DNA of 64,000 nucleotides from Bog-473 sp963726005 (GTDB lineage Bacteria; Actinomycetota; Acidimicrobiia; Acidimicrobiales; RAAP-2). A program made the position numbers and the translations under genes. Shown here piece by piece: positions 49,965 to 60,176 of the stretch. The notes beneath the pieces are model-generated. The model saw nothing but the letters and a program-made list of their open reading frames with translations. It had not been told where the DNA came from and did no database searches. Location of the stretch: assembly GCA_963726005.1 (NCBI GenBank), contig CAVSAT010000002.1, positions 310,001 through 374,000 of the forward strand. The letters run 5' to 3'. Each line of letters opens with the position of its first letter. The stretch's first letter is position 1.

Positions 49965-52402
49965 CGACGGCGCGAGCGTCCGCGTGAGGGGCGGCGGTCA
50001 TTGCCACGGTCGCGGTCCCGGTCGCCGCCACGGCCGCCCTCGCCCTCGACCGCGCCCGGGCCCAGGTCGCCCAGGTCCGCCACCAGCTCGGCTTCGAAGG
50101 CGTCCTCGAAGGAGGGGCTGGCCGAAGTGGGCGCAGACCCCCCGGTTGCCGACGACGGTGCCGCGTCCCCGTTCCCCGAGTCGCGGCCGGCGACCCGCTC
50201 CGGTCCGCCCTCGGGCACCGACGCCAGCGAGAGGGACACTTTGCCCTGCGGGTCGATGTCGTCGACGCGCACCTCGACCGACTGCCCGAGGACGAGGACG
50301 TCCTCCACGTTGTTGATCCGTTTGCCCCCGGCGAGCGAGGACAGCTTCGAGATGTGCAGCAGACCGTCCCGGCCCGGCAACACGTTCACGAAGGCGCCGA
50401 ACTTGGTGATGTTGACGACCTTGCCGCCGTAGACGGCTCCCACGTCCGCCGTGGGCGGGTCGAGGATCAGCGCGATGCGGCGCCGGGCCTCCTCCACCGC
50501 GTTGCCGTCCTTGGCCCCGATCGTCACTGTGCCGACGACGCCGTCGTCGTCGACCGCGATGTCGGCCCCGGTCTCCTGCTGCAGGGTGTTGATCACCTTG
50601 CCCTTGGGCCCGATGACCTCGCCGATCTTGTCGATCGGGATCTCCATGGAGACGATCTTGGGCGCGCTGTTGGCGACGTGGTCCCGCGGCTCCGCGATGG
50701 CGCCGTTCATCACGCCGAGGATGGTCAGGCGCGCCTCCTTTGCCTGCAGGAGCGCCCGCGCCAGCACGTCCGCCGGCAGGCCGTCGATCTTCGTGTCGAG
50801 CTGCAGCGCGGTGACCGCGTCGGCCGTGCCCGCCACCTTGAAGTCCATGTCGCCGAAGGCGTCCTCCGAGCCCAGGATGTCGGTGAGCGTCACGTAGGTT
50901 CCGCCGTCGTAGACGAGGCCCATGGCGATGCCCGCCACCGGCGCCTTGATCGGCACGCCGGCCGCCATCAGCGACAGGGTCGATCCGCAGACCGAGGCCA
51001 TGGAGGTGGAGCCGTTGGACGCGAGCACGTCGGAGACGACACGCAGGGTGTAGGGGAACTCCTCCTCGCTCGGCACCACCGGCAGGAGGGCGCGCTCAGC
51101 CAGGAGACCGTGCCCGATCTCACGGCGCTTGGGCCCGCGCATGAAGCCCGTCTCTCCGGTCGAGAAGGGGGGGAAGTTGTAGTGGTGCATGTAGCGCTTG
51201 TGCTCGACGGGTGTGATCGTGTCGAGCAGCTGGTTCATGCGGGGCATGCCGAGCGTCGTCACGTTGAGCACCTGGGTCTCGCCGCGCTGGAACAGCGCCG
51301 AGCCATGGGCCGTGGGGAGCAAGTCGATCTCGGCCGACAGCGGACGGATGTCGCTGGTGCCCCGGCCGTCGACGCGCACGCCCTCCTCCACGATCCGCTT
51401 GCGCACGAGCTTCTTGGTGAGCGAGCGGATGGCCGCCTTGACTTCGTGCGTCCGCTGGGCGAACTCGTCGCCCAGGGCGGCGCGGATCTCCTCGCCGGCC
51501 GCGTCGAGCGCGGCGTTGCGCTCGGCCTTGCTCGTCACGAGGTTGGCCTTGGTGATGGGCTCGGTCCCGACCGCCTCCACCCGGGCCCACACGTCGTCCG
51601 CGTAGTCGGTGAAGGTCGAAAACGGGACGGTCTCGATCGGGCCCCGCGCCGCGGTGTACGCCTCGACGAGGCGGCGCTGCAGGTTGATGGACTCGCGGAT
51701 CCACTGCTTGGCTGCCTCGAGGCCTTCCGCCAGCACCTCCTCGGTGACCTTGGGTGCGCCCGAGTCGTAGTAGGACCACGACTTCTCGGTCCCGCCGGCC
51801 TCCACCATCATGATGGCGATCTCGCTGTCCGCGTCCCCGGTGAGGGCGCGCCCCGCCACGACGAGCTCGAAGGTCGACTCCTCGCCCTCCTGGAAGGTCG
51901 GATGCGGGATCCAGGTGCCCTCGGTGGTGTAGGCCACCCGCACCGCACCGATGGGGCCGTCGAAGGGGATGCCCGAGATCATCAGGGCCGCCGAGGCGGC
52001 GTTGATGGCGAGCACGTCGTGCGGGTTCACCTGGTCGGCACCGACGATCGTGCCGACGATGTGCACCTCGTTGCGGAACCCCTCGGGGAACGAGGGCCGC
52101 AACGGGCGGTCGATGAGCCGGCAGGTCAGGATGGCCTGATCCGAGGCCTTGCCCTCCCGGCGGAAGAACGAGCCCGGGATCTTGCCCGCGGCGTAGGCCC
52201 GCTCCTCGATGTCGACGGTCAGGGGGAAGAAGTCGGTCCCCTCCCGTACCGAACGGGCGGCGGTCGCCGTGGCCAGCAAAACGGTGTCCCCGATGCGCGC
52301 CACCACGGCGCCGTCGGCGAGTTGGGCGAGTTTGCCCGCCTCGAAGGACATGGTGCGGTCGGTCCCGCTGATCGGGCCCGACAGGAAAATGGCGTCAGCC
52401 AT
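49961..52402 (-). CDS. pnp: polyribonucleotide nucleotidyltransferase
   Basis: An 813-residue PNPase. Two RNase PH domains (FFRREGKASDQAILTCRLID and FPPFSTGETGFMRGPKRREI) flank an all-helical linker, then a KH domain (GEVIGPKGKVINTLQQETG) and an S1 domain (GAVYGGKVVNITKFGAFVN). A Gly/Asp/Arg-rich tail (RDRDRGNDRRPSRGRSRRR) ends it. It degrades RNA 3'-5' with phosphate. 122 bases separate it from rpsO, where I see no clear hairpin. Confidence 0.96.
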   Translation of the reverse strand: MADAIFLSGPISGTDRTMSFEAGKLAQLADGAVVARIGDTVLLATATAARSVREGTDFFPLTVDIEERAYAAGKIPGSFFRREGKASDQAILTCRLIDRPLRPSFPEGFRNEVHIVGTIVGADQVNPHDVLAINAASAALMISGIPFDGPIGAVRVAYTTEGTWIPHPTFQEGEESTFELVVAGRALTGDADSEIAIMMVEAGGTEKSWSYYDSGAPKVTEEVLAEGLEAAKQWIRESINLQRRLVEAYTAARGPIETVPFSTFTDYADDVWARVEAVGTEPITKANLVTSKAERNAALDAAGEEIRAALGDEFAQRTHEVKAAIRSLTKKLVRKRIVEEGVRVDGRGTSDIRPLSAEIDLLPTAHGSALFQRGETQVLNVTTLGMPRMNQLLDTITPVEHKRYMHHYNFPPFSTGETGFMRGPKRREIGHGLLAERALLPVVPSEEEFPYTLRVVSDVLASNGSTSMASVCGSTLSLMAAGVPIKAPVAGIAMGLVYDGGTYVTLTDILGSEDAFGDMDFKVAGTADAVTALQLDTKIDGLPADVLARALLQAKEARLTILGVMNGAIAEPRDHVANSAPKIVSMEIPIDKIGEVIGPKGKVINTLQQETGADIAVDDDGVVGTVTIGAKDGNAVEEARRRIALILDPPTADVGAVYGGKVVNITKFGAFVNVLPGRDGLLHISKLSSLAGGKRINNVEDVLVLGQSVEVRVDDIDPQGKVSLSLASVPEGGPERVAGRDSGNGDAAPSSATGGSAPTSASPSFEDAFEAELVADLGDLGPGAVEGEGGRGGDRDRDRGNDRRPSRGRSRRR

Positions 52403-52524
52403 GATGCTCCTCGTAGTTCAGGGGCATCTCCGTTGCTGGTTCCCAGTGGTCGACCACCTCGCACCCGAAGTGACCGGCGACTGGCAGCCATTGGCTCGAG
52501 ACGCCCGGTTCTGTGGTGCTCCCG

Positions 52525-52782
52525 CTACCTTCGAATGCCGAGACGGCTGATGATGGTGCGGTAGCGCTCGACGTCGTTCTTGCGGACGTAGTCGAGCAGC
52601 CGGCGGCGCTGGCCGATGAGCTTCATCAGACCGCGCCTGGTGTGGTGGTCCCCCTTGTGCTCCTTCAGGTGGTCCGTGAGGTGGTTGATCCGTCCCGACA
52701 GCAGGGCTATCTGCACCTCGGGAGAACCGGTGTCACTGTCGTGCAGCCGGTACTCGGCGATGGTGGCCTGGGTGTCGGGCAT
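52525..52782 (-). CDS. rpsO: 30S ribosomal protein S15
   Basis: An 85-residue S15. Start ATG 52782 gives MPDTQATIAEYRLHDSDTGS; conserved SPEVQIALLSGRINHLTDHL and the KDHHTRRGL region bind 16S rRNA. GAGG lies about 10 bases upstream. It precedes pnp, the classic rpsO-pnp order, and follows ribF. Confidence 0.96.
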   Translation of the reverse strand: MPDTQATIAEYRLHDSDTGSPEVQIALLSGRINHLTDHLKEHKGDHHTRRGLMKLIGQRRRLLDYVRKNDVERYRTIISRLGIRR

Positions 52783-52864
52783 GAAGAAAGAACCTCGGAG
52801 ACGATGTTGGAGTGCGCCGGGGACCTTCTCCCGGCCGCGCAATATGGTAGCAGCCGCCCGCTGA

Positions 52865-53815
52865 TCAGGGAAGATCGGCCGACGCGAGCACCCGCTCCGT
52901 GGCCGCCACGTCCGCCCGCATCTGGGCCACCAGGGCGTCGATGGAGTCGAAACGCTGCTCGTCGCGCAACCGGTGGGCGAAGGACACCGCTGCCGGCTCC
53001 CCGTAGAGATCCCCCTCGAAGTGGAGGAGGTACGCCTCGACCAGCACGGGGGCCGTGCCCGGCTCGTAGAAGGTGGGACGACGCCCGACCGAGATGGCGG
53101 CCCGGTGCACCGAGCCGTTGGCCCGCCGGAAGTGCCCGGCGTAGACGGCGTCGGCGGGCAGCACGATGTCGTCGGGGACGGCCACGTTGGCCGTCGGGAA
53201 CCCCAGTTCGGGGCCGCCCCGGCCGTCGCCCCGGACGACGGGCCCGCGCACCTCGTGCGGGCGGCCGAGCAGGCGGGCCGCACCCTCCACGTCACCGTGC
53301 GCCAGCAGCGCCCGGATACGGGTGGAGGACACGGGCTCGCGCTCGTCGCCGGTCAGGCCGACGCCGACGACCTCGAACCCGTACTCGGCGCCGAGCCGGC
53401 GCAGGAGCTCGATGTTCCCCCGGCGGCCGTGCCCGAAGTGGAAGTCCTCCCCCACGACGACGAGCCGGGCCGACAGCTCGTCGACGAGGACCTCCTTGAC
53501 GAAGTCCTCGGCGGACTCCTTCGCCCGGACCTCGTCGAAGGGCAGCACGAGCGTGCGGTCGATGCCGCAGTCGGCCAGCAGTTCGAGACGTTGCTCGAGC
53601 CCCGTCAGCTGCTTGGGGGCCGACTCGGGGCGCACGACGGAAGCCGGGTGGCGGTCGAATGTCACCACCACGGTGGCCAGGCCGGCCGCCTCCGCCCGCC
53701 GGCGGAGGTCACGCAGGAGCGCACGGTGCCCGAGGTGGACACCGTCGTACGCCCCGATCGTGACGGCGGTTCCCGGTCCGGACATCGCGACCGAGGGTAG
53801 TCCGGCGCCCGTCAC
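52865..53815 (-). CDS. ribF: bifunctional riboflavin kinase/FAD synthetase
   Basis: A 316-residue protein. The FAD synthetase motif is VTIGAYDGVHLGHRALLRDL, with SSTRIRALLAHGDVEGAARLLGRP. The kinase half has GPELGFPTANV and the C-terminal RRPTFYEPGT. It makes FMN and FAD. GTG 53815 overlaps the truB stop (GTGA); ATG 53785 is the alternative and gives a 306-residue protein. Neither has a strong ribosome site. Confidence 0.93.
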   Translation of the reverse strand: MTGAGLPSVAMSGPGTAVTIGAYDGVHLGHRALLRDLRRRAEAAGLATVVVTFDRHPASVVRPESAPKQLTGLEQRLELLADCGIDRTLVLPFDEVRAKESAEDFVKEVLVDELSARLVVVGEDFHFGHGRRGNIELLRRLGAEYGFEVVGVGLTGDEREPVSSTRIRALLAHGDVEGAARLLGRPHEVRGPVVRGDGRGGPELGFPTANVAVPDDIVLPADAVYAGHFRRANGSVHRAAISVGRRPTFYEPGTAPVLVEAYLLHFEGDLYGEPAAVSFAHRLRDEQRFDSIDALVAQMRADVAATERVLASADLP

Positions 53816-54720
53816 TCCCCGGCCAGCACCACGGCGGGTCGGATCCGGTCGGTGTCGGTGGCCTCGTAGACGGCCAGCAGGATCCCGGCCCCGTCGAGCA
53901 GGGCCCACGGCCCGTCGCCGGTCGCTCCGAGCGGCACCTTGTCGAGGGGGAGCCCCGTGCGGATCGACGCCACGGCGTCGGGCGCGACCGTCACCGCATC
54001 GAGGTCGCGCATCGCCTCGGCCGGCGTGAGGACGGCCCCGGGGCCGATCTGGTCGAGGGTGCGCATCTCGGCCGGGCCGAACGAGCCGATGCGGGTACGT
54101 CGCAGGTTGGCCAGGTGGGCCCCCCCGCCGAGGGCCCGCCCCAGGTCCTGCGCCAGCACCCGGACGTAGGTCCCCGACGAGCACTGCACCTCGGCCCGGT
54201 ACACCCCCGCGCGGTCGGGGTCGGGCTCGGTGTCGAAGCGGTAGACCCTCACGGCGCGTGGCGGGCGCTTCACCTCGATGCCCTGGCGCGCCAGTTCGTG
54301 CAGCCGGCGGCCGCCCACCTTCACCGCGGAGACCATGGGTGGCACCTGTTCGATCTCGCCCGTGAGCGCCGCCGCGGCGGCTCGCACCATCTCCGGCGTC
54401 ACGTGGGTCATGTCGTAGGTCCGGAGCACCTCGCCCGAGGCGTCGAGCGTGGACGTCGCGGCGCCGAGGACGATGTCGGTGGTGTACGTCTTGGGCAGTG
54501 CCGTCAGGAAGCGCAGGAGCCGGGTCACCCGGCCCAGCCCGACCAGCAGCACGCCCGTGGCGTCGGGGTCGAGGGTGCCGGCGTGCCCGACCCGGCGCTG
54601 CCCGAAGATCCGCCGGCACCGGGCGACGACGTCGTGCGACGTCCAGCCCGCCTCCTTGTCGACGGCCACCACCCCGCTCACACCGGGGGTCGGCGTCGCT
54701 CCCTGCCCGGCCGGCGTCAC
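53812..54720 (-). CDS. truB: tRNA pseudouridine-55 synthase
   Basis: A 302-residue TruB. The catalytic Asp lies in GHAGTLDPDATGVLLVG. KTYTTDIVLGAATSTLDASG and VSAVKVGGRRLHELARQG are typical. The GTG start overlaps rbfA by 4 bases. It makes the T-loop pseudouridine. Confidence 0.96.
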   Translation of the reverse strand: MTPAGQGATPTPGVSGVVAVDKEAGWTSHDVVARCRRIFGQRRVGHAGTLDPDATGVLLVGLGRVTRLLRFLTALPKTYTTDIVLGAATSTLDASGEVLRTYDMTHVTPEMVRAAAAALTGEIEQVPPMVSAVKVGGRRLHELARQGIEVKRPPRAVRVYRFDTEPDPDRAGVYRAEVQCSSGTYVRVLAQDLGRALGGGAHLANLRRTRIGSFGPAEMRTLDQIGPGAVLTPAEAMRDLDAVTVAPDAVASIRTGLPLDKVPLGATGDGPWALLDGAGILLAVYEATDTDRIRPAVVLAGE

Positions 54721-55082
54721 GACTCGTCGACCGGCGGCTCCCCCTCGTGCAACCCGCGCAGGAGCTCTTCGACCCGGGAACCGGCGACGATGGCCGGGTC
54801 GGCCCGGAAGGTGAGCCGGGGCGTGCGCTTCATCGTCATCTGCGCGCCGACGATCCGCTGGAGGTGGATCCGGCGCTCCTCGAGCACGACCGACGTCGCC
54901 TCGTCCAGCGAGGCGAGGTACACCACCGCGGTCCGCATGTCCGCCGCGGTGTCGACCGAGGTCACCGTGACCATCGGCAACTCGTCGGCGTCGACCAGCC
55001 GCTCGAGCTCCTCCGCCACCACCTGGCGCAACACCTGGTTGACCCGCAACGCACGCGGGTATGTCGCCGTCCGCCGTCTCAC
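54717..55082 (-). CDS. rbfA: ribosome-binding factor A
   Basis: A 121-residue RbfA with a KH-type fold: RVNQVLRQVVAEELERLVD, the VTVTSVDTAADMRTAVVYLA strand-helix, and RTPRLTFRADPAI. It helps 16S maturation. It overlaps truB and follows infB by 37 bases, as in the standard nusA-infB operon. Confidence 0.94.
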   Translation of the reverse strand: MRRRTATYPRALRVNQVLRQVVAEELERLVDADELPMVTVTSVDTAADMRTAVVYLASLDEATSVVLEERRIHLQRIVGAQMTMKRTPRLTFRADPAIVAGSRVEELLRGLHEGEPPVDES

Positions 55083-55119
55083 AGCGTCAGCTCCTCAGCT
55101 CGTCCAGTTCGAGAGCCCC

Positions 55120-57975
55120 TCAGCTCCTGGCGATCTCCCGCTCCTCGTACGTCTCGATCACGTCGCCCTCCTTGAGGTCCTGGAAGTCCGACAGCCCGAT
55201 ACCGCACTCGAAGCCTGCTGCGACCTCGCGTACATCATCCTTGAAGCGGCGGAGGGAATTGATGGATCCCTTCCAGATCACCGTGCCCTCGCGCAAGAAG
55301 CGCACCTTCGAGCCACGGGTGATCCTGCCCTCCCGCACGTAGCAGCCGGCCACGGCGCCGATCCTCGGCACGCGGAACACCTCGCGCACCTCGGCCTCGC
55401 CCGTGACGACCTCCTCGTAGACCGGCGAGAGCAGGCCGAGCATGGCCGCCTCGAGGTCCTCGAGGAGCTTGTAGATGATCTCGTAGTTGCGGATCTCGAC
55501 GTCGGACGCCTCGGCCAGATCACGCGCGCGCTTGTCGGGGCGCACGTTGAAGCCGATGATCGTGGCGTTGGAGGCCGCGGCCAACTGGACGTCGTTCTCG
55601 GTGATGCCGCCGATGCCCCGCAGGACGAAACTCAACTTCACGTCGTCACGCTCGAGGCGCTTCAACGACTCGGTCACGGCTTCCAGCGAGCCCTGCACGT
55701 CGGCCTTGAGCACGATGTTGAGCGTGGCCGTCTCGCCCCGGGAGATCTGCTCGAACAGGTCCTCGAGCTTGGCCCCGGTCGCGGCGGCCACCGGCTTGTG
55801 GCCCGACAGGCGGAACCGCTGGGCCCGCGCCTCCCCGAGCGTGCGGGCCCGGGCCAGGTCCTTGGCCGCCCGCATCTCGTCGCCGGCGTGCGGTGGCTCG
55901 GAGAAACCGAGGACCTGCACCGGCGTCGAGGGCAGCGCCTCCTTGATGTGGTCGCCCCGGTCGTCCACCAGTGCCTTCACCTTGCCCCAGGCCGCGCCGG
56001 CCACCACGGGGTCACTGACGCGCAGCGTGCCCTGCTGCACGATCAGCGTGGCCACCGGGCCGCGCCCGGCCTCCAGGTTCGCCTCGAGCACGACGCCGCG
56101 GGCCTCGCCCTCGACGCGCGCCGTGAGCTCCTCGACTTCGGCCACGGTGATGATCTGCTCGAGAAGGTCCTCGATCCCGGTCCCCTGCAGCGCGGAGATC
56201 TCGACGACGATGGTGTCGCCACCCCAGGCCTCGGGTACCAGCTCGCGCTCCGAGAGCTGCTGGAGCACGCGCTGGGGGTCGGCGTTGGGCCGGTCCATCT
56301 TGTTGACCGCCACGATGATCGGGACATCGGCCGCCTTGGCGTGGTCGATGGCCTCGACCGTCTGCGGCATGACACCGTCGTCCGCGGCCACCACGAGGAT
56401 CACGATGTCGGTGACCTGAGCCCCCCGGGCCCGCATGGCGGTGAACGCAGCGTGACCCGGCGTGTCGATGAAGGTGATGGGGTGGCTCTGCCACTCCACC
56501 TGGTAGGCGCCGATGTGCTGGGTGATGCCACCCGCCTCGCCCGCCACGACGTCGGTCGAACGGATGCGGTCGAGCAGCAGCGTCTTGCCGTGGTCGACGT
56601 GCCCCATGACGGTGACGATGGGCGGTCGCGGCCGCTGGTCCGACTCGTCCTCCTCGTCGTCCTCCTCGAAGTAGCGCGCCAGCAGCTCCGCCTCTTGCTC
56701 CTCGCCGGGATCGACCAGGCGTACGTCGGCCCCGATCTCCGCCGCGAACAGCTCGATCATGTCGTCGCTCAGGGACTGGGTCGCCATGACCATCTCTCCC
56801 TGCAGGAGCAGGAACCGCACGATGTCGCCCGCGCTGCGGTTGAGCTTGGGCCCGAGGTCGCGCGCCGTCGAGCCGCGCTCGATGATGACCTCGCCCTCGG
56901 GCACCGGGGCCGTCGAGGGCTGGTACGTGGTCAGCTGCGTCGGCTCGAGCTCTTCCAGGTTGCGCCGGCGCCGGCGCGCCCTGCGCTGCGGCGGTCGCCG
57001 GCCGGGCATCCCGCCCCGTCCCCCCTGCGGTGGTGCACCCGTCGGCGCGCCCGCGCCGGAGCGGCCCCCGAAACCTCCACCGGAAGGCCGGCCTCCGAAG
57101 CCACCACCCGTCGACGGGCCTCCGCCCGGACGGCCGGCACCCGAGGGTCGCCCTCCGGTGCGTGGCGGGTAGGTCCCACCGGGCCGGGCGGCCGACGGTG
57201 CGGCGCTGGGCCTGCGGCCGCCCATGCCGGGCGGAGGTGGGATCGGTCGTCCGCTCGGGCCGGTGGGCGGGCGTTGTCCCGGCGGTGGGGGGACGGGCCG
57301 GCCCGAGGGGCTGAGGGGCGGACGTGGCGAGCGCTGGGGCGCGGGCGGTGCCGCTGTGTCGGGCGCCTGCGCCGCGGGTGCCTGCGCCGGTGCCTGTGCC
57401 GCCGGAGGAGAGGCCACCGGAGCCGATGCGGGAGGGGCCTGGGCCGCCGGGGCCTGCGCCGGCGGAGCCTGCGCGGCGGGCGCCTGGGCCGCCGGGGCGG
57501 CGGGGGTGGGCACGGGCCGGCTGCTGCTGACCAGGCGCGACGGGCGGGCGGGCGCCTCGGGGGCGGGGCCGGAGGCCGGTGGCGCGGCCGCGGCCGCGGC
57601 CGCCGCGCTGCGGGCCGGTGCCTTCTTGACCGGGGCCGCGGTCGGCGCGGCCGAGCTCGATGCGGACGCGACCCGCTTCCCGGTCGGTGCGATCGTGGTA
57701 GTGGCGGCCGACGCGGCGGCCGACGTTGCGGGCGCCGACTTCACGGCTTTCTCGGCCTTGGCCGCCTTCGCCGCGGGGGCGGGCTCCTCGGGCTGGACGG
57801 GGCGGCGGAGCCCTTCGGCGTCGGCCTTGCGGCGGACGCGGTCGGCCTGCGCGTCCTCGATGGAGGACGAGTGGCTCTTGACCCCGATGCCCAGGGAAAG
57901 GGCCAGCTCGAGCCCTTCCTTGTTGGAGAGTCCTAGCTCTTTGGCCAGCTCATAGACGCGTATCTTCTTCGGCAA
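55120..57975 (-). CDS. infB: translation initiation factor IF-2
   Basis: A 951-residue IF-2, starting at TTG 57975 (gives the conserved KKIRVYELAKELGLSNKE). The N-terminal part up to about residue 340 is Ala/Pro/Gly-rich, with many AQAP-type units and a Gly/Arg run. The G domain has GHVDHGKT (K464), DTPGHAAF and NKMD. Domains II-IV follow to the end. It delivers initiator tRNA. The length is normal for Actinobacteria. Confidence 0.97.
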   Translation of the reverse strand: MPKKIRVYELAKELGLSNKEGLELALSLGIGVKSHSSSIEDAQADRVRRKADAEGLRRPVQPEEPAPAAKAAKAEKAVKSAPATSAAASAATTTIAPTGKRVASASSSAAPTAAPVKKAPARSAAAAAAAAPPASGPAPEAPARPSRLVSSSRPVPTPAAPAAQAPAAQAPPAQAPAAQAPPASAPVASPPAAQAPAQAPAAQAPDTAAPPAPQRSPRPPLSPSGRPVPPPPGQRPPTGPSGRPIPPPPGMGGRRPSAAPSAARPGGTYPPRTGGRPSGAGRPGGGPSTGGGFGGRPSGGGFGGRSGAGAPTGAPPQGGRGGMPGRRPPQRRARRRRRNLEELEPTQLTTYQPSTAPVPEGEVIIERGSTARDLGPKLNRSAGDIVRFLLLQGEMVMATQSLSDDMIELFAAEIGADVRLVDPGEEQEAELLARYFEEDDEEDESDQRPRPPIVTVMGHVDHGKTLLLDRIRSTDVVAGEAGGITQHIGAYQVEWQSHPITFIDTPGHAAFTAMRARGAQVTDIVILVVAADDGVMPQTVEAIDHAKAADVPIIVAVNKMDRPNADPQRVLQQLSERELVPEAWGGDTIVVEISALQGTGIEDLLEQIITVAEVEELTARVEGEARGVVLEANLEAGRGPVATLIVQQGTLRVSDPVVAGAAWGKVKALVDDRGDHIKEALPSTPVQVLGFSEPPHAGDEMRAAKDLARARTLGEARAQRFRLSGHKPVAAATGAKLEDLFEQISRGETATLNIVLKADVQGSLEAVTESLKRLERDDVKLSFVLRGIGGITENDVQLAAASNATIIGFNVRPDKRARDLAEASDVEIRNYEIIYKLLEDLEAAMLGLLSPVYEEVVTGEAEVREVFRVPRIGAVAGCYVREGRITRGSKVRFLREGTVIWKGSINSLRRFKDDVREVAAGFECGIGLSDFQDLKEGDVIETYEEREIARS

Positions 57976-58057
57976 GTGGTTCTCTTTGTCCTTGGTTCCT
58001 CTCGGGGGCCGGCGTCAGCCCAGCCCCCTATCCTCGCACATCAGGCTCGCGGCGCTC

Positions 58058-58305
58058 CTACGCCTCGCCCAACTGTGCACGCAACTGCTGCAGGTCGGCG
58101 GCCCCGACGGGGGCGGCGAACGCTCGGTCGAAGCCTCGCCGGCGGACCGCATCGTCCAGGCAGCCCGGCGATCCCGTGCACAACCAGGCTCCGCGCCCCG
58201 CCCCCTGGCGGTCCACCGACAACGCCCCGCCCGGCAACCGGACGATCCGGATCAGCTGGTCGGCTGGCAGGGCTCTCCGACATCCGACACAGGTCCGTGT
58301 CGGCG

Positions 58306-58309
<4 letters not shown>
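58058..58309 (-). CDS. ylxR: YlxR-family protein with an apparent AUA start
   Basis: An 83-residue DUF448 protein: TRTCVGCRRALPADQLIRIV, a KxCP-like LCTGSPGCLDDAVRRRGFDRAF. No ATG, GTG or TTG is available at the conserved N-terminus. ATA 58309-58307 overlaps the nusA TAA (ATAA) and has a perfect AGGAGG (58322-58317) at 7-base spacing. A single A/G difference would make the usual ATGA overlap. It sits between nusA and infB. YlxR is a small RNA-binding/transcription-linked protein. Confidence 0.85.
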
Positions 58310-59555
<1,246 letters not shown>

Positions 59556-59559
<4 letters not shown>

Positions 59560-60053
59560 GGCCGCTTCACCCTCTCACGTTTCGATCCCTGTGATGCCGG
59601 CCCCCACTCGAACACCGTCCGCGCCCGCTCAATCTGGTCGTACCCGACGCGCAGCTCCCCGTCCGGCACGTCGGGCCCGGCCAGGGTGCACCCCGTGTCG
59701 TCCGCCGCCGCGAGCGTTCCCGTGACCCGGCGGACCTCGGAGGTCCCCGAGTCGATCCGGATGGTGACGGTCTCCCCCACCGCTCGGGCGAAGTGCGCCG
59801 GCGTGCGCAGACGCCTCTCGAGTCCCGGGCTCGAGACCGACAGGGTGTAGCGCCCCGGCATGGGGTCGAGCTCGTCCAGCGCCGCCGAGACGTCGCGGGT
59901 CGCCTCACCCAGCTCATCGAGGCCGACACCCCCCTCCTTGTCGACGAAGACGGTCAGCTGGGCCCCCTGCATCTCGACATCGACCAGGTCCAGGCCCCTC
60001 GCCTCGAGGAGCGGCGACAGCGCTCCCGTCAGGTCTGTCGTGTCCCTTCTCAT
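59556..60053 (-). CDS. rimP: ribosome maturation factor RimP
   Basis: A 165-residue RimP: LDLVDVEMQGAQLTVFVDKE, the VSSPGLERRLRTPAHF motif and a Sm-like C-terminal domain. ATG 60053 is chosen as AGGAGGTGA precedes it; the upstream in-frame codons lie in the leader. It starts the rimP-nusA-ylxR-infB-rbfA-truB-ribF run. Confidence 0.94.
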
Positions 60054-60098
60054 CGCCGTCACCTCCTCTGGTCGTCTCTCCGTGCCCCCGCAAAGTGA

Positions 60099-60122
60099 AA
60101 GCGTGGGCCGCAGCCCACGCTT
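60099..60122 (-). terminator. leader hairpin between proS and rimP (terminator or attenuator)
   Basis: The minus-strand RNA pairs about 10 bases (AAGCGTGGGC with GCCCACGCTT) around a 4-base loop. It is followed by TTTCACTTT, a weak U-tract. It lies between proS and rimP and inside the rimP leader if the promoter below is used. Confidence 0.5.
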
Positions 60123-60158
60123 CAACGAGGTACTGATCTAAAAATGGACAGCTGCTGA

Positions 60159-60167
60159 ATTATAGCA
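60159..60167 (-). promoter_or_regulatory. extended -10 promoter for the rimP-nusA-infB operon
   Basis: The minus strand reads TGCTATAAT: a perfect -10 hexamer with the TGn extension, in an A/T-rich pocket unlike the flanks. No good -35 is visible, as expected for extended -10 promoters. The start would be about 60152, giving a leader of about 100 bases. Confidence 0.5.
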
Positions 60168-60176
60168 ATCCCAGCG

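Noticed and set aside
52403..52524. Regulatory RNA structure between rpsO and pnp
   Set aside because: Such structures are known in other bacteria, but I could not find a convincing stem here.
54115..57936. A 1273-codon open frame on the plus strand opposite infB
   Set aside because: It mirrors infB and lacks any domain; long antisense frames are expected at this GC content and codon bias.
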